Positions 63,895-64,000 of a DNA stretch of 64,000 nt are shown here, one piece after another. Source of the DNA: Trileptium ribeirensis (lineage: Eukaryota; Nematoda; Enoplea; Enoplida; Thoracostomopsidae). The DNA is taken from contig JASANE010000248.1 in NCBI GenBank assembly GCA_030248225.1, positions 1 to 64,000 of the forward strand, written 5' to 3'. The notes beneath the pieces are model-generated. The model made no database searches. It saw nothing but the letters and a program-made list of their open reading frames with translations, and was not told the DNA's origin. Both the position numbers and the translations under genes were made by a program. The stretch's first letter is position 1. Each line of letters opens with the position of its first letter.

Positions 63895-64000
63895 ACTCGA
63901 CTCAGGAAGCATGTAAGATAAATCTATACGAGAGTGTCGCATTTATTTGGGCCTTAACTCAATGACCGAGGGAGGTTCAGCATGACTTCGACTATTGAAA
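63895..64000 (+). repeat. Dispersed repeat R10, copy 2 (cut by window end)
   Basis: It matches the minus strand of 55122-55215 and carries TTCAGCATGACTTCGA at 63978, the same word as the putative initiator at 54726. It continues beyond the window. Confidence 0.6.

Overview
The window reads as an AT-rich, intron-bearing, repeat-dense stretch of an invertebrate animal genome. The evidence is nuclear-style splice signals (GTAAGT and GTATGT donors, pyrimidine-rich TTTCAG-type acceptors), protein-coding exons separated by introns of several kilobases, and decayed Ty3/Gypsy, pogo-like, hAT-like, Tc1-like and mariner-like elements. Nothing bacterial (operons, ribosome binding sites) is visible. I cannot name the species; the mix of elements would suit a nematode, flatworm, arthropod or annelid.

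Layout. 1-8.7 kb: the 3' part of a Gypsy pol, abutting a 4.5-kb element bounded by ~740-bp inverted repeats; an LTR-like fragment; one orphan exon of an unknown, possibly secreted protein; and a second 5'-truncated copy of the same Gypsy pol followed by an LTR. 9.1-13.75 kb: an AT-rich minisatellite of ~66-bp units, split by a hAT-type miniature element with a perfect 8-bp target duplication and bordered by a 3.84-kb pogo-like transposon with clear termini. 16.1-29.1 kb (minus): three exons encoding the N-terminal half of a monocarboxylate-transporter-like (SLC16-type) membrane protein, with introns of about 4.5 and 7.9 kb and one apparent frameshift. 29.7-32.3 kb: a short, internally deleted Gypsy element with both LTRs. 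34.6-35.15 kb: a dead mariner-like transposase. 36.5-50.9 kb (minus): exons of a large, disordered, probably nuclear protein beginning with an acidic EEGEISDDEE motif. Its introns carry several unrelated satellite arrays of ~150-190-bp units. 51.1-64 kb: LTR-like repeats, miniature elements and satellites.

The most unusual structure is in 51.1-56.6 kb. It holds a tandem array whose repeat units form small hairpins with compensatory base changes between units, and two tracts (52.1-53.1 and 55.6-56.6 kb) packed with perfect stem-loops of mutually unrelated sequence. Matching hairpins occur at the ends of related LTR-like repeats at 8.5, 15.6, 27.5 and 51.1 kb. This suggests a repeat family in which folding, not primary sequence, has been maintained or repeatedly generated.

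Working host genes are few: the transporter gene (possibly a pseudogene), the acidic nuclear protein gene, and the orphan exon at 6.9 kb. Everything else is mobile or satellite DNA. All reading was by eye; repeat boundaries given as round numbers are approximate.
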